DNA of 64,000 bases from Deuterostichococcus epilithicus (GCA_033439295.1 JAVTLE010000015.1:1488001-1552000), one strand, 5' to 3'. Shown: positions 38,367-51,120, counted from the stretch's first letter. Notes: generated from the sequence alone by a model not told the origin. A program made the numbers and translations.

Positions 38367-39369
38367 ATGTCTGCTCTACACCTTTCGAGCTGGGCTCTGC
38401 ACCGGTGTCAGCCGCTGCAGCAGGTACCCAGTCACAGCAGAGGCGGCAGAGCTTCGACGACGCGCGTGTATGCGGCTGAGTCGTTCTGCAAAGACATGGT
38501 GAATGAGAGGAAGGAGGTCACCGCCACCGGCACCGCGATCATAACATTTAGAGGTGCAGAGGGCTCGACCGTCGAGGTGGAGTGTCCAAAGGTGCGTTGG
38601 AGCATGATGGAGGAGCTCTCCTCAAACGCATGCGACAGACCAACAATACATGTTTCAAAATGCAGTCCGTGTGCGGTGCACAGGACACATATATCCTCGA
38701 TGCGGGTCTGGACGCCGGCCTTGACCTGCCGTACACATGCAGAGGCGGCATTTGCGGGTGGGTAATTTCTCCTGTGTGAATGCCGTCAGCCCCCGCATAT
38801 CATGGCTCCCGCATCTGCTCATGACTTCGCCGCTGACCGCATGTGCTCGTTGATGCGCAGAGCCTGCGTCGGCAGAGTCACGTCGGGGTCGATCGATCAT
38901 AGCGATGTGAGTGCTCGATGAGGCCGCTGTGTATATGCTTCAGCTGCATGGACCGGCATGTAAACACAATGTAGCTCTTAAGTGACTGTGTGACGGTGGC
39001 GAGCGTTTTGTCCTGCAGATTGACGACCTCAGTTTCACCATCGATGCGGACGAGCAGGCAAAGGTAAGCCTCTCACACTGGCGGAAGAATCTTCCAACAA
39101 TTGGCATCCGCATGTTCGAACATATGCTCATATGAAGCCTGCGTATAGTTGCCCTGGCATGCATGCACGGCAGGGTGTTTCCCGTGGTCCATCATCCAGC
39201 AGCGTGGCTCTCGCAGGGCATGGCGCTCATCTGCATGTCGCGGCCGCTTGAGGACTGCACCATCGAGACGCAGAGCGATTGGGGTTACAGCCTGGGCGTC
39301 GGCGAGTGGAAGGGGGCCACAGGGCACATCCTCGGTCGAGAAATCGATCCGCTGACGAAGGGCATGTGA
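38367..39369 (+). CDS. Plastid 2Fe-2S ferredoxin, FdC2-like with C-terminal extension
   Basis: Exons 38367-38591, 38684-38757, 38861-38906, 39019-39063 and 39217-39369 join in phase to 180 codons plus stop. The first ~36 residues ([20 protein letters not shown] onward, Ser/Arg-rich) look like a plastid transit peptide. The core has [52 protein letters not shown] and GMALICMS, giving the cluster ligands C-x4-C-x2-C and a distal C. About 40 residues follow the last Cys ([20 protein letters not shown] to the stop), as in FdC2-type ferredoxins and unlike photosynthetic PetF. FdC2 is linked to chlorophyll and photosystem biogenesis in plants. The exact partner here is inference. A TGTAA motif lies at 39544. 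Confidence 0.92.
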
Positions 39370-40111
39370 CTGCATAGATTTGTGTCTCGAAAGCGACACC
39401 TGAAGCTGCTGGGTTTGTACAGAATCATTTCGATTGATTTGTTGCCACACCATCTATGAAATCGAAGCAGGAGGCGCGCAACGCATTTAGGGTAGGCACT
39501 TGCAGTGGCTTCACGGCTCGACTTTCGCACTGGTGGTACCTATTGTAAAGGCTTGTTGCAGGACAATACAATTTTACAGCGGTACGTCTCGGTGTCAAAC
39601 TCAAAGCTTGTGTGCTGCAGTAAAAAGCAGGCGAACGAACAAGACAAGATACTTTGACTACAGGCGCCATGTCTCACCTAGAACTGGTGCTGCAACGAGA
39701 ATGGGCGCATTAAATATACAACTGTCATGAACAGAGATTTCGCAGCAACAACCATAGGACAACGAACCTTCAGGGTCAGGGTCACACAACCGTATCTCGG
39801 CTCGCGGGCTTGCAAGCCACTCCCACTGGGCCCCTGGCGAGGTAGAGGGGCATGCCTTGCCATGCCGCAGTGCCAGGACAATATCAGTGATGTCGGCATT
39901 AGTCGTGCTGACTGGACTGTAGAGGCGCCCAAGCATCAGCCGCAGTCCCTCCAAACTGGAGTGCATTGACGCGGCCCAGATGCCTTGCCGAGCAGCATCA
40001 GAGGGGGGCGTTGTGCGCTGTGAAGCACGGCATCTGGCCTGCGGAAGCATGCACGAGGGAAGACCTCAGCTGCCCAGTCTGAATCAGTGATGCAGCAATG
40101 ACTTGATGCTG
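39370..40111. other. Convergent intergenic region, ferredoxin (+) / HNH gene (-)
   Basis: Holds the 3' ends of both genes. TGTAA occurs on the plus strand at 39544-39548 and on the minus strand at 39578-39574, so the two transcripts may overlap slightly or end back to back. A 130-codon minus-strand frame (39658-40050) has no family match and is most simply 3' untranslated sequence of the HNH gene. Confidence 0.5.
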
Positions 40112-41784
40112 CTACAATGCTTGATGTGAAGCCAAGGCCCGGGACAATGGCTGCTCGCCTGGAAAGATGTAGTTCTGCCACTCCTTGGGCGGCGTCCGCA
40201 GATCTGCAACGCCCATGCCGGCGATTATGGACACTTCGGCGGCCGTCGGCTCCTGCACGATCAGCACAAGCCCCACCTGGGCCCAGGTCTGAAAGCAAAC
40301 CCTCCCGCGTGCCCTCCTGCAAGGGCCCTGGACGTTTTGATGCTGAGCCGGATAGGCTGAGCCGGATACCAAGCTGGCCGGCTAAAGCCAGCACGCCTGG
40401 ACGTATGCTGACTGGAAACTCTGAAGCACTCCTGCCTGTCGGCTGGTGCCACAAGCCGGTGAGGCATTTGCGCCGGCGGGTGAGGCATTCGCGCCGGCGT
40501 GCTGCGCCCAGGACTGGTACGAACTAGAGAAGCTAACAAGAGGAAACTTCCCATGATCAGCGACGCAGAGTTGCACCCACCCGCGGCTGCTTGCGCAGCG
40601 TCCAGCCCAGCTTCTTGAGGGAGGCGTCGCCCTTGCGGCTGTTGCAGCTGGTGCACGCGGTCACCATGTTCTCCCAGCTGAACTTGCCGCCCTTGCTCGC
40701 CGGCTTCACGTGGTCCAGCGTCAGGTTGGTCCTCGCCCCGCAATACCTAGTGCATTGGAAGTTGTTGAAGGAGAAGGTGTGTTGACCTTGTGTTGGTGGT
40801 TTGGCATCTGACATGGCAAGCAGGGTTGTGCAGGCCATTTGATCAGGCAGCCTTCAGCCAGCGGCGGCACATGTACAAGCTTGAGCGGCGGCAGAAACCT
40901 GGCAACAGCGACAGCGATCGACTCACTGGCAGCAGAAGCGGTCGCGCAGCATGATGTTACGCCGCGACAGCGACAGGCGCGCCCCTTTCCAGTTCCGCTG
41001 CAAACGCCAGGTCACATATCGCACAGCAGCCCGGAGGAAGGTGCAGCGAATGCTTGTGCTTGCTGCAGCTGCCCGCAACAGCGACTGTACCACCTCCATT
41101 TACATTTCTCGAAATCCAACAGCACAACAAGCCGCACTACTCACCTTGACATAGAAGCGGACCCTGCAGACCGCCGGGATGAGGTGCTGAGCCCGGGCGC
41201 TGCGCACTGACATGTCCTCAAAATACTCCAGCACGTCCACCTGCAGAGGGATCAACACACAGCTTCCAACGACTCGGCGTCACCTGTGTACAGCACGCCA
41301 TTCAAGCACGTGCGGCACTCAACATGATGCGGCTGTCCCTCACCTTGTCGAAGAGGTCTAGGCAGATGGCGCGTTGCCAGTTGATGACGTCAATCGGCCT
41401 GTAGCTGCTGTCAAGCACCAGCGCTCTGCAGGAGGCAGGCGACAGGCATCAGCTCTCAATGGACATCAGTGCCTATCATGTGCATGCCAGCGGGCATGCA
41501 CTTGAAACACATGATGTCATCCTGCATTCCAGCAAGACACAGCCCCGGCTGCATCACCTGCATCCGGCGTACTGCGCCAGCGCCGACGGCACCTGCGGCG
41601 TTGGCAGCTCCTCACTGGGCACCTGCATCGGCGCCTTTGTCCGCCGATTCTTGTGCAGCGTCACTTTCGCATGCTGCTGCTGCCGCGAGGCTGTCGGCTG
41701 CCTTGATGCTGTGGGCTGCGAATTGACCGCGGGGTGCACCGCAGCTGTCATGAGGCCACGAAATCGCAGCCTGCGTGCACGCAA
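40112..41784 (-). CDS. HNH endonuclease-domain protein, cyanobacterial/plant type
   Basis: Six exons join in phase to 260 codons: 41784-41558, 41425-41344, 41240-41145, 40997-40927, 40746-40581 and 40252-40112. The sequence has ALVLDSSYRPIDVINWQRAI, VDVLEYFEDM, LSRRNIMLRDRFCCQYCGAR, TNLTLDHVKPASKGGKFSWE, NMVTACTSCNSRKGDASLKK and the ending TPPKEWQNYIFPGE. This is the HNH family found in cyanobacteria and plant plastid or nuclear genomes (domain CxxC...DHV-x-P-SKGG...N...CxxCN), with the catalytic His in LDHV and both CxxC zinc pairs intact. The N-terminus (MRARRLRFRG, Ser/Gln-rich) could be a transit peptide. Substrate and role are unknown to me. Confidence 0.92.
40459..40500. repeat. Short tandem duplication in an HNH-gene intron
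   Basis: GGTGAGGCATTTGCGCCGGC and a near-identical second copy stand side by side. A second direct repeat of about 13 bp (GCTGAGCCGGATA) lies near 40341-40369. Both are intronic. Confidence 0.7.
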
Positions 41785-42509
41785 GGCAAGGTGACAGTCA
41801 GACGGATGACTCGGGCGTGCTGACCGCTCATAGCCTAATGATCGATCCTGCAGGGGAATGGAGTAGCCCCCTGGGCGTGATCTCGGCAGTCAACGCGGAA
41901 GATGCGCTCAGACTTAGGTGCTGACAGATCTCAAATTCGAACATGGCACCTCACGCTGGGTGCTGCCCGCAGCCCTTGCACCAGCACTCGGTGCGAAGCA
42001 AGCTGGAATGACGCCATGTGCCCGACAGCGGGGGCAAGTGCCCCCGCACCCCCGGGACACCGAAGCGTTGGAGATATGATCTGCGACGACGTTGTGCAAT
42101 TTACGCAGCCTGATTGCCGCTCTCAGCACCCCGGCGCTGCAGGAATGGGCACGGTCTGAGGGGACCAAGTGGACCAACTGCACAATTTCCCTTTGCTTTT
42201 GCCCTACCGTGGATCTCTTCCTGCTGCAGGGTGGCATTTCGCAGGGTGGGCAGGTGCCTTGCTGCCAGATCGGCTATGTGCCTACTCGTACAGTATCATG
42301 ACATGCAGCAGCACGAAAGTCCTGGGGCTCCGCGTCCATACATATTCAAATCTGGAGTGCGATAGGCTTGCGCCGCCATCCGCGCCCATCTAGAGCATGG
42401 CGCAAACTGCACGAGTCCCATATTTCAGACACCGTGCAAACCGCACAAAACAAAGTTTTCAGAACACTCCACCATGCCAGCAGCCGTGTCATTGCCGCCA
42501 GCAACCCTG
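41785..42509. promoter_or_regulatory. HNH-gene upstream region / RRP9 3' flank
   Basis: Both neighbours are on the minus strand. No exon was recognised. It should contain the HNH-gene promoter and the RRP9 3' untranslated region. Confidence 0.4.
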
Positions 42510-45500
42510 TCACTCGTCTGCCAGCCGCAGGCGGTGCAGCAGCACGCCATTGCGGGCCCTGCGGTCACGGCCCCATCGGCCCAGCCGCGGCTCCTGGCCC
42601 ATGCCCGCCAGCAGGAACTTGCCGCTGCGCGCGATCTGCAAACCAGGCGACACGAGAAGGCTCAGCTGCAGCCGATGTTTCGCTGCGGGCTTGAGCGCAA
42701 GTACCGCTTCCCCTCTGCCGCCCAAACGTTCCACAGCAAATATGTGCACCGGAAGTATTTCATGAGCGGGCTGCGCGATGGGGCTGCAGCCTGGACCGGT
42801 CATACGACAGGCCCACCTGTCAGTCAAGGCTCTTCTATCCGCGTCTCTGTGTGGACCATGGAGCCTGCCTGTAACACCTGCTTCTGAGCTAGCTCGGTGT
42901 TCTTGCCGAAGTTGCCGGGGCTTTGATGCGAGCCTTTGGGTGGCACCTCGGCGCCCTCACCTGCAGCGCGTTGATGAAGCCGCGGGCAGGCAGGCCGCCC
43001 AGCGGCGCGAGCTTGCGCCCCGCGCCCGGCCGGTCGCCCTGCAGCGCCCACAGCCGCACCACGCCGTCGCCCGCGCCTGACGCCTGCAATGCCAGGACAT
43101 GGACATGACTCCGTGCAACGTTGTGCGACCAGGGGCCACCATTGCCCTCCAGCGGCTTCAAACCATGCGAACCTGGTTGGCAGCCTCGTCACACAGCCTC
43201 AGGGGAAACGCGTTGGTTGATCTTGGCAGATGATGTGGCGTGTTCCGGGATGCACTGGGCATCATCTTGAGTCCTGCTGCAACAGCGTAAAAGCACTGCA
43301 AGAGGCAAGTGCTTGGTCGTGGTCGATTTCCTGCAGCCAAACGCCAGGTGACCGCAGCGCCGCAATGCGGCGAAGGCGCAAGAGCTTGTCGTGCCTGCCT
43401 CTCGGTTTGTGACCGGACAGCAGTGTTTCAGCTTCCTGTGTTGCCACTCACCACGAGGTCGGACCCGCGGCAGGAGGCAACCGCTGACACCCAGCTGGCG
43501 GCGTCGCCGCCGGCGCCGCCGGGCCCCGCTGCATCCGGCGCCGCCGGGTGCGCCCCCCGCACTATCGAAACCGGCTTCTTCTTCATCTGGCTCCACAGCG
43601 CCAGGCCGCCGTCCGAGCCGCCAGACACCCACTCCGTGCCCGTGACATACGCCACGCAGTCGATGGCCTGCCCGTAGCCCCTGCAGTTGGTAGGGTGGGG
43701 GATGCATTTTGTGGCAGAACCTGAAGGAGTTGCCGGCGGCTGTCGAGCCCGGTCGATGCTTGGCAGGCACGAAGCAGGAGAGGCGTCAGACTGGTGCGTG
43801 CAGCTTTGGCGTCTGCCACTCTGGGGAACAGCAGCCCCCTCCACCCCGCTCACGCCGTCGCAGCGCAGACTGCTGTTGTAAGGGCGTCTGCCAGCATCTG
43901 GGGGAGCCAGCGCACCGGAAGATGAGCTGCGACTCCTCGGGCACCTTCCACACGCGGCAGGTGTGGTCCTGCCCGCTGGTCAGCACCCGCTCCGCTCGCA
44001 GAGCGTCCACTGCCAGCACCTGTGCACATTTTGCACGGCATCATCCTCGGCACCTGCTGAACTGCTGCCGCCGCCGCTCTGAAAATGCTTCAGGGTACTG
44101 CTTGCACGCGTTGCAGGCACGCTGCAGGCCGCTGTGGCGTCCTGCCGCCACCAGCTGGCTGCCAAACAGTGTGTGAGACGGCTGAGGCATGTGCCATTAA
44201 GACGAGGCTGGAAGACGCTTTCACTCTCACAAAGATGCAGAGAGCAATTGTTGATGCATCAAACAACTTCAAGGGTGCTCGGAAAGAAGAGCTCTACAGC
44301 CAGGTATGATCCGCCGCACCTCGCTCTGGTGGCCATACAGGGTGTCCACATAGGCGCGGTCGTCCAGGGACCAGATCTTCACGGTGCGGTCGAAGGAACC
44401 AGAGTACAGCTCATGGCTGCCATCTCGGAAGGCCAGCCCTGTCACGATGTCACGATGGTGCGAGAAGCCCTGCGGCAGGCGGGCAAGCAGCTGGTCGGCG
44501 GGGGCGCATGGCTGGGGTGCCGGCACCAGGCGCCAGGGGCGGCAAATGCATTGGACGCATGGTCTACATGACCTATTAATTACACATGCCTTCCCCTATC
44601 CTGTTCCCCCCGCGGCGCTCTGGCAGGCCACAAGCGCCGCTGTTGCTCACACACAATTCCACAAATGCCGAAGGACAAGATACACAGCTGTCCGATCAAA
44701 CGAATGGACTCGCCTGGATGTACTGCCTGCTGCGAGCGTCCCACACATGCACCTTGCGGTCGCCACCGCCGACGGCCAGGTACCGGCCGTCGGAGCTGAC
44801 AGCGGCCGCCAGCAGCGACGCGGCGCCGCCGCCCCGCTGCGCGTTCTTGGCGATCCAGTCCGCGCCGCCGGCTTCGGCCAGCTTGCCCATCGCCGAGTTT
44901 GCGTCCTGGAACCTCGTGCTGCGCACCACAGCAGCAGCCCCTTGGTGTCAATGGCTTGCAGCCATCGCCGGCACTTACGGTCTGCTATCGTGCAGCCGAG
45001 CTGGGCGATGCGGCACGCTGCGCTGGCAACCCCCGCCGCTTGCAAGTGTGCAGGCCGCAGACCAACGAGCAGGCCATCCCCAATCGCATAACACGCCAGC
45101 CAACTGTGTCCCTAGAAGATTTGCTCACCAGGCCCCGCTCTCGACGTCCATTGACACAATGCTGCCGTCCTTCGACACCGAGTATGCGGTGGTGTCGTCT
45201 GCTGTCAGCGCTAGCGCTGTTACTGGCAACCTGTGCGAGGAAGCACCCTTCGCGTCAGGGTGCATGCAAGCGGAGATCTTTCGCGAATTTGTAGTTGTTG
45301 TTTCCCTCAGCTCAGCCAGTTTAAGTTTGGGCACGTCCGCCGACATCAGGCTGCGCAGACCAGGCAGGCCCCTCCTCCTGCCCGGTCCTCCTCCGCTCGG
45401 ATGTTGCAGTGTCAGGACGACCTCTGCAGACCACGCTTGCCTGTGGCACTTCGTCATGCGGCCACTGGCGCTGGGCTCCCCATCTGCCGCCGCCGCGCCC

Positions 45501-46402
45501 AGCTCTGAGAGCACCAGGCGGTGGGCTATGCGCCGCTGCAGCTGCCCCATCGCCTGCAGCGCAGAGAAGGTCGCTGTGTCGCACGCGGCAAAATGGCAAG
45601 CCTGCCAGTCTCCACTCACAGTGTGACTTTTGGTACTGGTGCAGCTCTGTCCTGCGGCCGATTCGTTGAACCCCACCCTGCATTCTCCACAGGAAAGAGA
45701 CCTGCAGCCCTCCTGAGCAGACACACCGAGCGGCAGGACGCTGATGCAGGACGCCATTGCAGGTTTCCTGAGCAGTAACAGGACTGCCTCAAACTTCCTG
45801 GTACTAGAATGCGCATCACTGCCTCGGCTGCAGGCCTGAGCAAGGGGCCAGGGCAGCACCTCCATAGCGTCGCCCCGCAGCCGCTGCGCGACAGCATCAT
45901 GCGTCATCTCGTCCTCGCTGCCGCTGCCTTCCGTGCGCTCCGCCCTCCGCAGCTGCTGCAGGTACACCTTGGCTGCACGGTCGCGACACCAGCAGCTTAT
46001 TGGTGGCATATCAGTAACTCGGGGCCGTCGCTGTGGCTGGTGGCCATGGCAGTGGCCATGCAGCCGAAAAATATGGCATCTGCAGCCGTCATGATCAATG
46101 GATGCGCTTGAAGTCAAGCGTGTCGCCGCTGCCGGAGGCAGCCATGCAACAGGCCAATGGCGCATTGAAGCAGCCGCCGCCAGCATGATGCGCTCCAAGG
46201 CGTCAGCCGCACCTAGCCGCAGCTTTTTCTCCCCTGCCGTTTCCTCCTCCGACTCTTCTCCAGAGTCCCCCTCCAGCTCTGCATCCTGCTCGTCGTCGCT
46301 GGCCTGGAAAATGTCTGCGCCGTCACCGTCCGGCAGCAGGTCCTCTTCTTTCCTGCGACGCTTCAGAGCCCCGCCGGCGGATCGCTTTGGCTTGTGTTTC
46401 AT
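42510..46402 (-). CDS. RRP9: RRP9 / U3-55K, WD40 protein of the U3 box C/D snoRNP
   Basis: Nucleolar protein that binds the B/C motif of U3 snoRNA and takes part in 18S rRNA processing. The N-terminus is basic then acidic (MKHKPKRSAGGALKRRRKEE, followed by a Glu/Asp run and EKKLRLAKVYLQQLRRAERT across a splice), as in Rrp9. A helix QLQRRIAHRLVLSELG follows. WD repeats: SHRLPVTALALTADDTTAYS with SKDGSIVSMDVESG, AVSSDGRYLAVGGGDRKVHV, DIVTGLAFRDGSHELYSGSF with RTVKIWSLDD, ERVLTSGQDHTCRVWKVPEE, AIDCVAYVTGTEWVSGGSDG, and GAGDGVVRLWALQGDR. The family-specific end is SGKFLLAGMGQEPRLGRWGR with stop at 42510. In human and plant Rrp9 the same tail reads VAGVGQEHRLGRW. Confidence 0.95.
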
Positions 46403-46717
46403 GCTGCCTCAAGCACTGCGGCTGTCAGGTCGTGGGGCCAACAAGGTCTGTCTGCCAAAAGCGCGCGCAGCGGCAGCAGTGCCAACTGACAGCAGTTGCC
46501 AAGGAGTTTCGGGCGGCGTCTCGGCAGATCAAGGCGAAAATTCACACAAAGTAAACCAAACTCAAACGGGCTTGAAGCGGTGGGAGTGTTGGCCGTGCAA
46601 ACGCCAGTCGCCGCTTCTTTGTTCCGGAATTGGCTGCCGGAAGTAGTTTCGGCAATCAGGGGTGCAGTGCGCGCAGCAGCCTGCACATTGCTCCTCATTC
46701 GCAGGCTGCATGGCACC
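46403..46717. promoter_or_regulatory. Divergent promoter between RRP9 (-) and RPB12 (+)
   Basis: Only 315 bp separate the two start codons, so both genes must be driven from here. A pyrimidine-rich ATTCGCAG acceptor at about 46697-46704 suggests a 5' untranslated intron in RPB12. Confidence 0.6.
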
Positions 46718-46891
46718 ATGAACGCGCCGCCGCCGACTTACAATTCGGCCCCGGGCGTTGCCTACTTGTGCGGCGACTGCGGTGGCGAAAACACCATCAA
46801 GCCGGGCGACGTGATTCGGTGTCGCGACTGCGGCTACAGAATCCTGTACAAGAAGCGCACTAAGCGGGTGGTGCAGTACGAGGCCCGATGA
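46718..46891 (+). CDS. RPB12: RNA polymerases I, II and III subunit RPABC4 (RPB12)
   Basis: A 57-residue shared subunit of all three nuclear RNA polymerases. The zinc ribbon reads CGDC, 13 residues, CRDC, and the invariant tail is [19 protein letters not shown]. Length and sequence match the family closely. It is single-exon in its coding part. The start is fixed by the family length; upstream in-frame codons lack family match. A TGTAA motif lies at 47266. Confidence 0.97.
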   Translation: MNAPPPTYNSAPGVAYLCGDCGGENTIKPGDVIRCRDCGYRILYKKRTKRVVQYEAR

Positions 46892-47394
46892 CGCCCTGAC
46901 AGGCCGCTGGCCGTCCAGGTCAGCAGTTGTCCTGTGAGCGCACGCCGCGGCACATTGCTGCATGATGCCATGGTGCAACGCCTGCAGGGACGGCGGTAGC
47001 AAACTCTGAGCTGGTATTGTGTCAATTTGCAGACGTTGTGCGTGCGCTTGAGAACGGGGCTTCGTGCTGCATGCTCTTGGGGCGCTTTCCCCAAGTGGGG
47101 GCGCGCCGCGGCCAGGGAGTGAGGCTTCTGGAAGCCGCGGCACGGCGCAGCGCCATGTTGATAGAGTCACCGGTGGATGTTGACATGCCGGACGTGATGA
47201 TGCAAAGGTCTGTCTAGATGGTTGTTGTCTGATTCTGAAACCCATCGGCCTGTTTTGGGGCCTTCTGTAACCTCTGCCGGGATTGACGACACGCTGAGGC
47301 GCCACATGCAGGCCTAGACCATTTGTCGCCGACGAGAATCTCGTATCATCACGTCAGGCAACCGTGGCGCTGAGAAGAACTACGAAAGCGACAT
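46892..47394. other. Convergent intergenic region, RPB12 (+) / NUFIP1-like (-)
   Basis: No gene recognised. The plus-strand TGTAA at 47266-47270 is a likely RPB12 poly(A) signal, about 375 bases after the stop. Confidence 0.45.
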
Positions 47395-50300
47395 TCACGC
47401 AGCGGCTGCCTCCGCGTCAGCCATCAGGCTGTCCTCCACTGGCATAAGCTCGCTGTGGGTGGCGCCCAGACCGCCTGGCGAGATCTCGCATGCAGAGGCA
47501 GCCGCAACTTCCGGTGCAGACTCGGTGCTGCCGTCCGGCTCGCCTGCCATGGCATCTGCTACCGCTGTCGCCTCCTGTGCCTCGCCGCCGCCGCCGCCAG
47601 CCGCAGTCGTGGCGCCGGCAGCACCTGCGCTGCCGGCAGCCGCGGCTGGGGCGGCTGCTGGGCCCTCCTCACCGTCCGACAGGTCTGCATCCGACCCCTC
47701 GTCCAGCAGCTGCACGAGTGCGGGAGCGGGCGCCGCCTGGCGCTCGGGGTTGGCCTCGAACTGCAGTGCTTCGCCGGCGTCAGCACCCTCCAAGAAGTTG
47801 TTGATAACCAGGAATCTGCGATCGCAATCAGAACCACCTCTGTTGAGGGAAGCCTGTATATGTGTTACTGGGCGGGCTGTGCAGTGCGATTGCAATGCAG
47901 CGCGTAGATGACAGCATCGTGTCAAGCTCCTGCGGCTCCCGGGACCAACGCTCCGTGACGCACCTGAAGCACTGCAGCAGGTAGCTGCGGTCGCGCCGGA
48001 TGTCCTTGGCCAGCAGCTTCTGCAGCAGGCTCGGCTTGCGGGGCGCCGGCGCCAGCGCCCGTCCGTACTGCTGCCGCCCGCCGCCGCGCCCGCCCCACTG
48101 CTGCTCCTGCCCGCCCCTGCCACCATGGCCGTAGCCATACTGCTGCGGCCCCCGGCCGCCGTACTGCTGCTGGCCGCGGCCGCCATACTGCTGGCTGAAA
48201 CCGCCATACCGCTGCTGCTGCATGCCGGGCTGGCCAGCCGGCGGCGCCGTGGCTGGCGCCTGCTCACCGCCGCCGTTCTGCGCCGGCGCTGTCGGGCCCT
48301 CCGCAGCCAGGGCTGGGCCGCCGCCCTCTGGCCCTGGCGCGGCACCTGCGGCATTGCCCTCCTGGCGAGCGCGCTTCAGAGACAACGCCTCCTCGCCCTG
48401 CTCGCCGCCGGCAGGTCCCTCGGCCGGCCGCTTGGCACCAGACGCTTGAGCGGCAGCGTGCATGGGCTGCGTACCGCCCGCCGCGTCAGCTGGCGTGCCA
48501 TTGGACACCATGCCATTCTGGCCCTGGGGCCTGCCGCCGCTTTCGTAGCTGTTAACCCCGTGGAAGCCGCTGGCGCCCTGGAAGCCGCGGCTGCCCTGGA
48601 ACCGCCCGCCGCCGCCGCTGCTGTTCTGGAAGCGCCCGCCGCCGCGGCCGCCGCCGCCAAAGCGGCCCCTGCCATCAAAGCGGCCACCGCGCCCGCCGCG
48701 GTCGAAGCGGCCACCCCTGCCGCCCCGTCCGCCGCGGCCTGGCAGGAGAGACAGTGCAGTGCCGTCAACAGCTTAGGCAATCTACGGAAACAGCTAGTGG
48801 CCACATGCCCTAGGCCGTGCTTCAGCAGAATTATCACGAAAATGTCCACCAGAATTGCCTGCGCTTCAGCAAGGTGTGCATGAGCATCCTTGATGTCCAT
48901 GCATGCACACCTTGCTGAACATTCAACGCATTGCACTTTCTCACCACCCCCGAAATCATTGAAGCGGCCGCGCCCCCGCCCGCCGCCGCGGCCCTGGGTG
49001 CCGCCGCAGCCGCCGCCGTCGTCTTGCAGCAGGAAGGAGGTCCCCGCCTCCTTGTCCAGCCCCATCGCGCGCTGCCGCTCCACGACCTCCTTCAGCCGCT
49101 GCCGCCGCTCTGCCTTGGCGTCCAGCTCGCCGGTGGCCGCTCGCCTGCGGTCAAAAAGTAGTCCCCGTCAAAACCACTTCCTCGATTGCCTGACACCCTG
49201 CAGTAGGTGCTTCGTGGGATTTGATGGTTGCTGTGAGTGATGCTGCCGACTAGACTGACCACGATGGCAGCATCACTGGGGCACAACGAACAGGAATGGC
49301 ATTGTTATGCTTGATGTCACACTCGGGTCATGCAATGCTGCAGCACCGCTGAGATGGCATCTGCTGCCGGCTCTTCCTGCCTATCCAGGCTTGAGAATGC
49401 TTGACTGCACTGCTCCACGCTCACCAGGCAAGGGCATTGTGTGTCATGCAGGCACGCTGAGGATGCACAATCGAATGCAACCTGCGGAAGGGCCACGGCG
49501 CACACCTGGCGGCGTCGGCCTCCTTAGCAGACACGTTTGCGGCCGAGGGGTATGACGTCTTGCGCTCCTGGATCCACTTCTCGACCTCCAGGCGCTCCGC
49601 GCCGCTGGCCGGCGCCGCCACCACAGCGTTCTCCGTCATGCGCGGCAGCGGCGTGGTGAGCAGCGCCGCCTCCTGCTTCTTCTTGCCCAGGGCCTGCGAG
49701 CAATCAGCACTTGCAGCTCTTAGTGCTTTCCTCCGCGTGAGGGTGATGAGTGCTCAATTGCAACAGCAATACTCACACGCTTCCTTATAGCATGCAGCAT
49801 GGTTACCAGCTCCCCCGGCTGCTGGCTGAAGGCAGTGGTCGTAACGCATGCAAACACATTGGTGTGCCTGCACACAGGCGTCCGAGATCACTCCTCGCAA
49901 TCGCAGGGCCGCACCAAAAGGTCTATTGCTCCAAGTGCACGTTCACACGCATCGAGTGGCAAGGCTTCGCCCATGGTGCCGCCAGCTTTTCCGAAGTCGG
50001 AACGAGTGCTGCTGTGTTTGTGAACGGGTGCTTTTCATTGCTACGTTGCGATATCTCGTTCAAGGCCTTCGGTAGGAGGCTGCTTATCGGACGCCTTCAG
50101 GACATGCTGCAACCCCGTATTCGCTAGGTCTGTCTACCTCCTGTGCTGCTTGTCAAAGTACACCGCAATACAGCTGCTGCAGCACCCAGATTCGAGGTCC
50201 CAAGAGGTATAAGCCTCCTGAGCTTACCTTCCGGCCAGCGCCTCAGGACTGCAGCAGACATCTGCGGAGACCACACCTTTGGCCCCTTGGAGAGTCCAAA

Positions 50301-51070
50301 TAGCTTGCTCGAGACCCTGCGAGTGTTGCAAGGGACGTGCACACTCACCGGCGGCGGTGTGACGGGCTGCGGGGGTCCGCCGGGCTGCAGGCTGCCGCCA
50401 AAGCGGCCGCCGCCCTGCCGACCNATGGCCCGGCCGCCGCCCCCACGTCCGAAGCCCCCACGCTGTGGCGGCCCCCGCCCGGCCTGCGGCATGCCGCGGC
50501 CGCCACCAACCAGCATTGACCGGCCGCCCTGCGGGGAGCTGCCGCGCCCGAAGCCTCTGCCACCACCACGTCCACCCTGGGGCGCCAGGTCACCTGCGCC
50601 AACGCCGATTGGACGGTGCAGGCTGCCGGGCGGCGGCAGCCCTCGGCCGGGCGATGGCGCTTGCAGCGGCGGGCGGGCCAGCTGCTGCGGCGGCAAACCC
50701 CGCCCGGGCGGCCTGCAGGCGTCCACATGAGGTGTCTGTCACTAAAAGAGTTCGTGGCAATAACTCCACTTTGCTTGAACAGGGGACATCCGAAAGCTCT
50801 GCAAACAAGGTCCGCCAGGGTGCTCGGCTCCGCTCATCCACTCTGCGACACGCTGATGATACAGCAGGCGCTCACGTGGGCGGCGGGCGCGTGCCCTGCG
50901 GCTGCAGTGGCGGTCGATGAAGCAGCTGCGGCGGTGGCGCCTGCGGCGGCGGCCTCGGGCCCTGCGGCGGCCTCGGGCCCTGCGGCGGCCTCGGGCCGTG
51001 CGGCAGCCACTGCTGCGCTGGGGGTGGGCGTGACTGCAACAGCCGTTGCGGCGGCGGCGCCTGCTGCTGG

Positions 51071-51120
<50 letters not shown>

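Noticed and set aside
38367-39369. Photosynthetic ferredoxin PetF
   Set aside because: The ~40-residue extension after the last cluster Cys and the [18 protein letters not shown] sequence fit FdC2-type proteins instead.
39658-40050. A 130-codon minus-strand frame as a separate gene
   Set aside because: No family match. It lies between the HNH stop codon and a minus-strand TGTAA, so it is most simply 3' untranslated sequence.
48865-49277. tRNA or box C/D snoRNA in the NUFIP1-like introns
   Set aside because: The hairpins lack tRNA arms and I could not find paired C and D boxes at suitable spacing.
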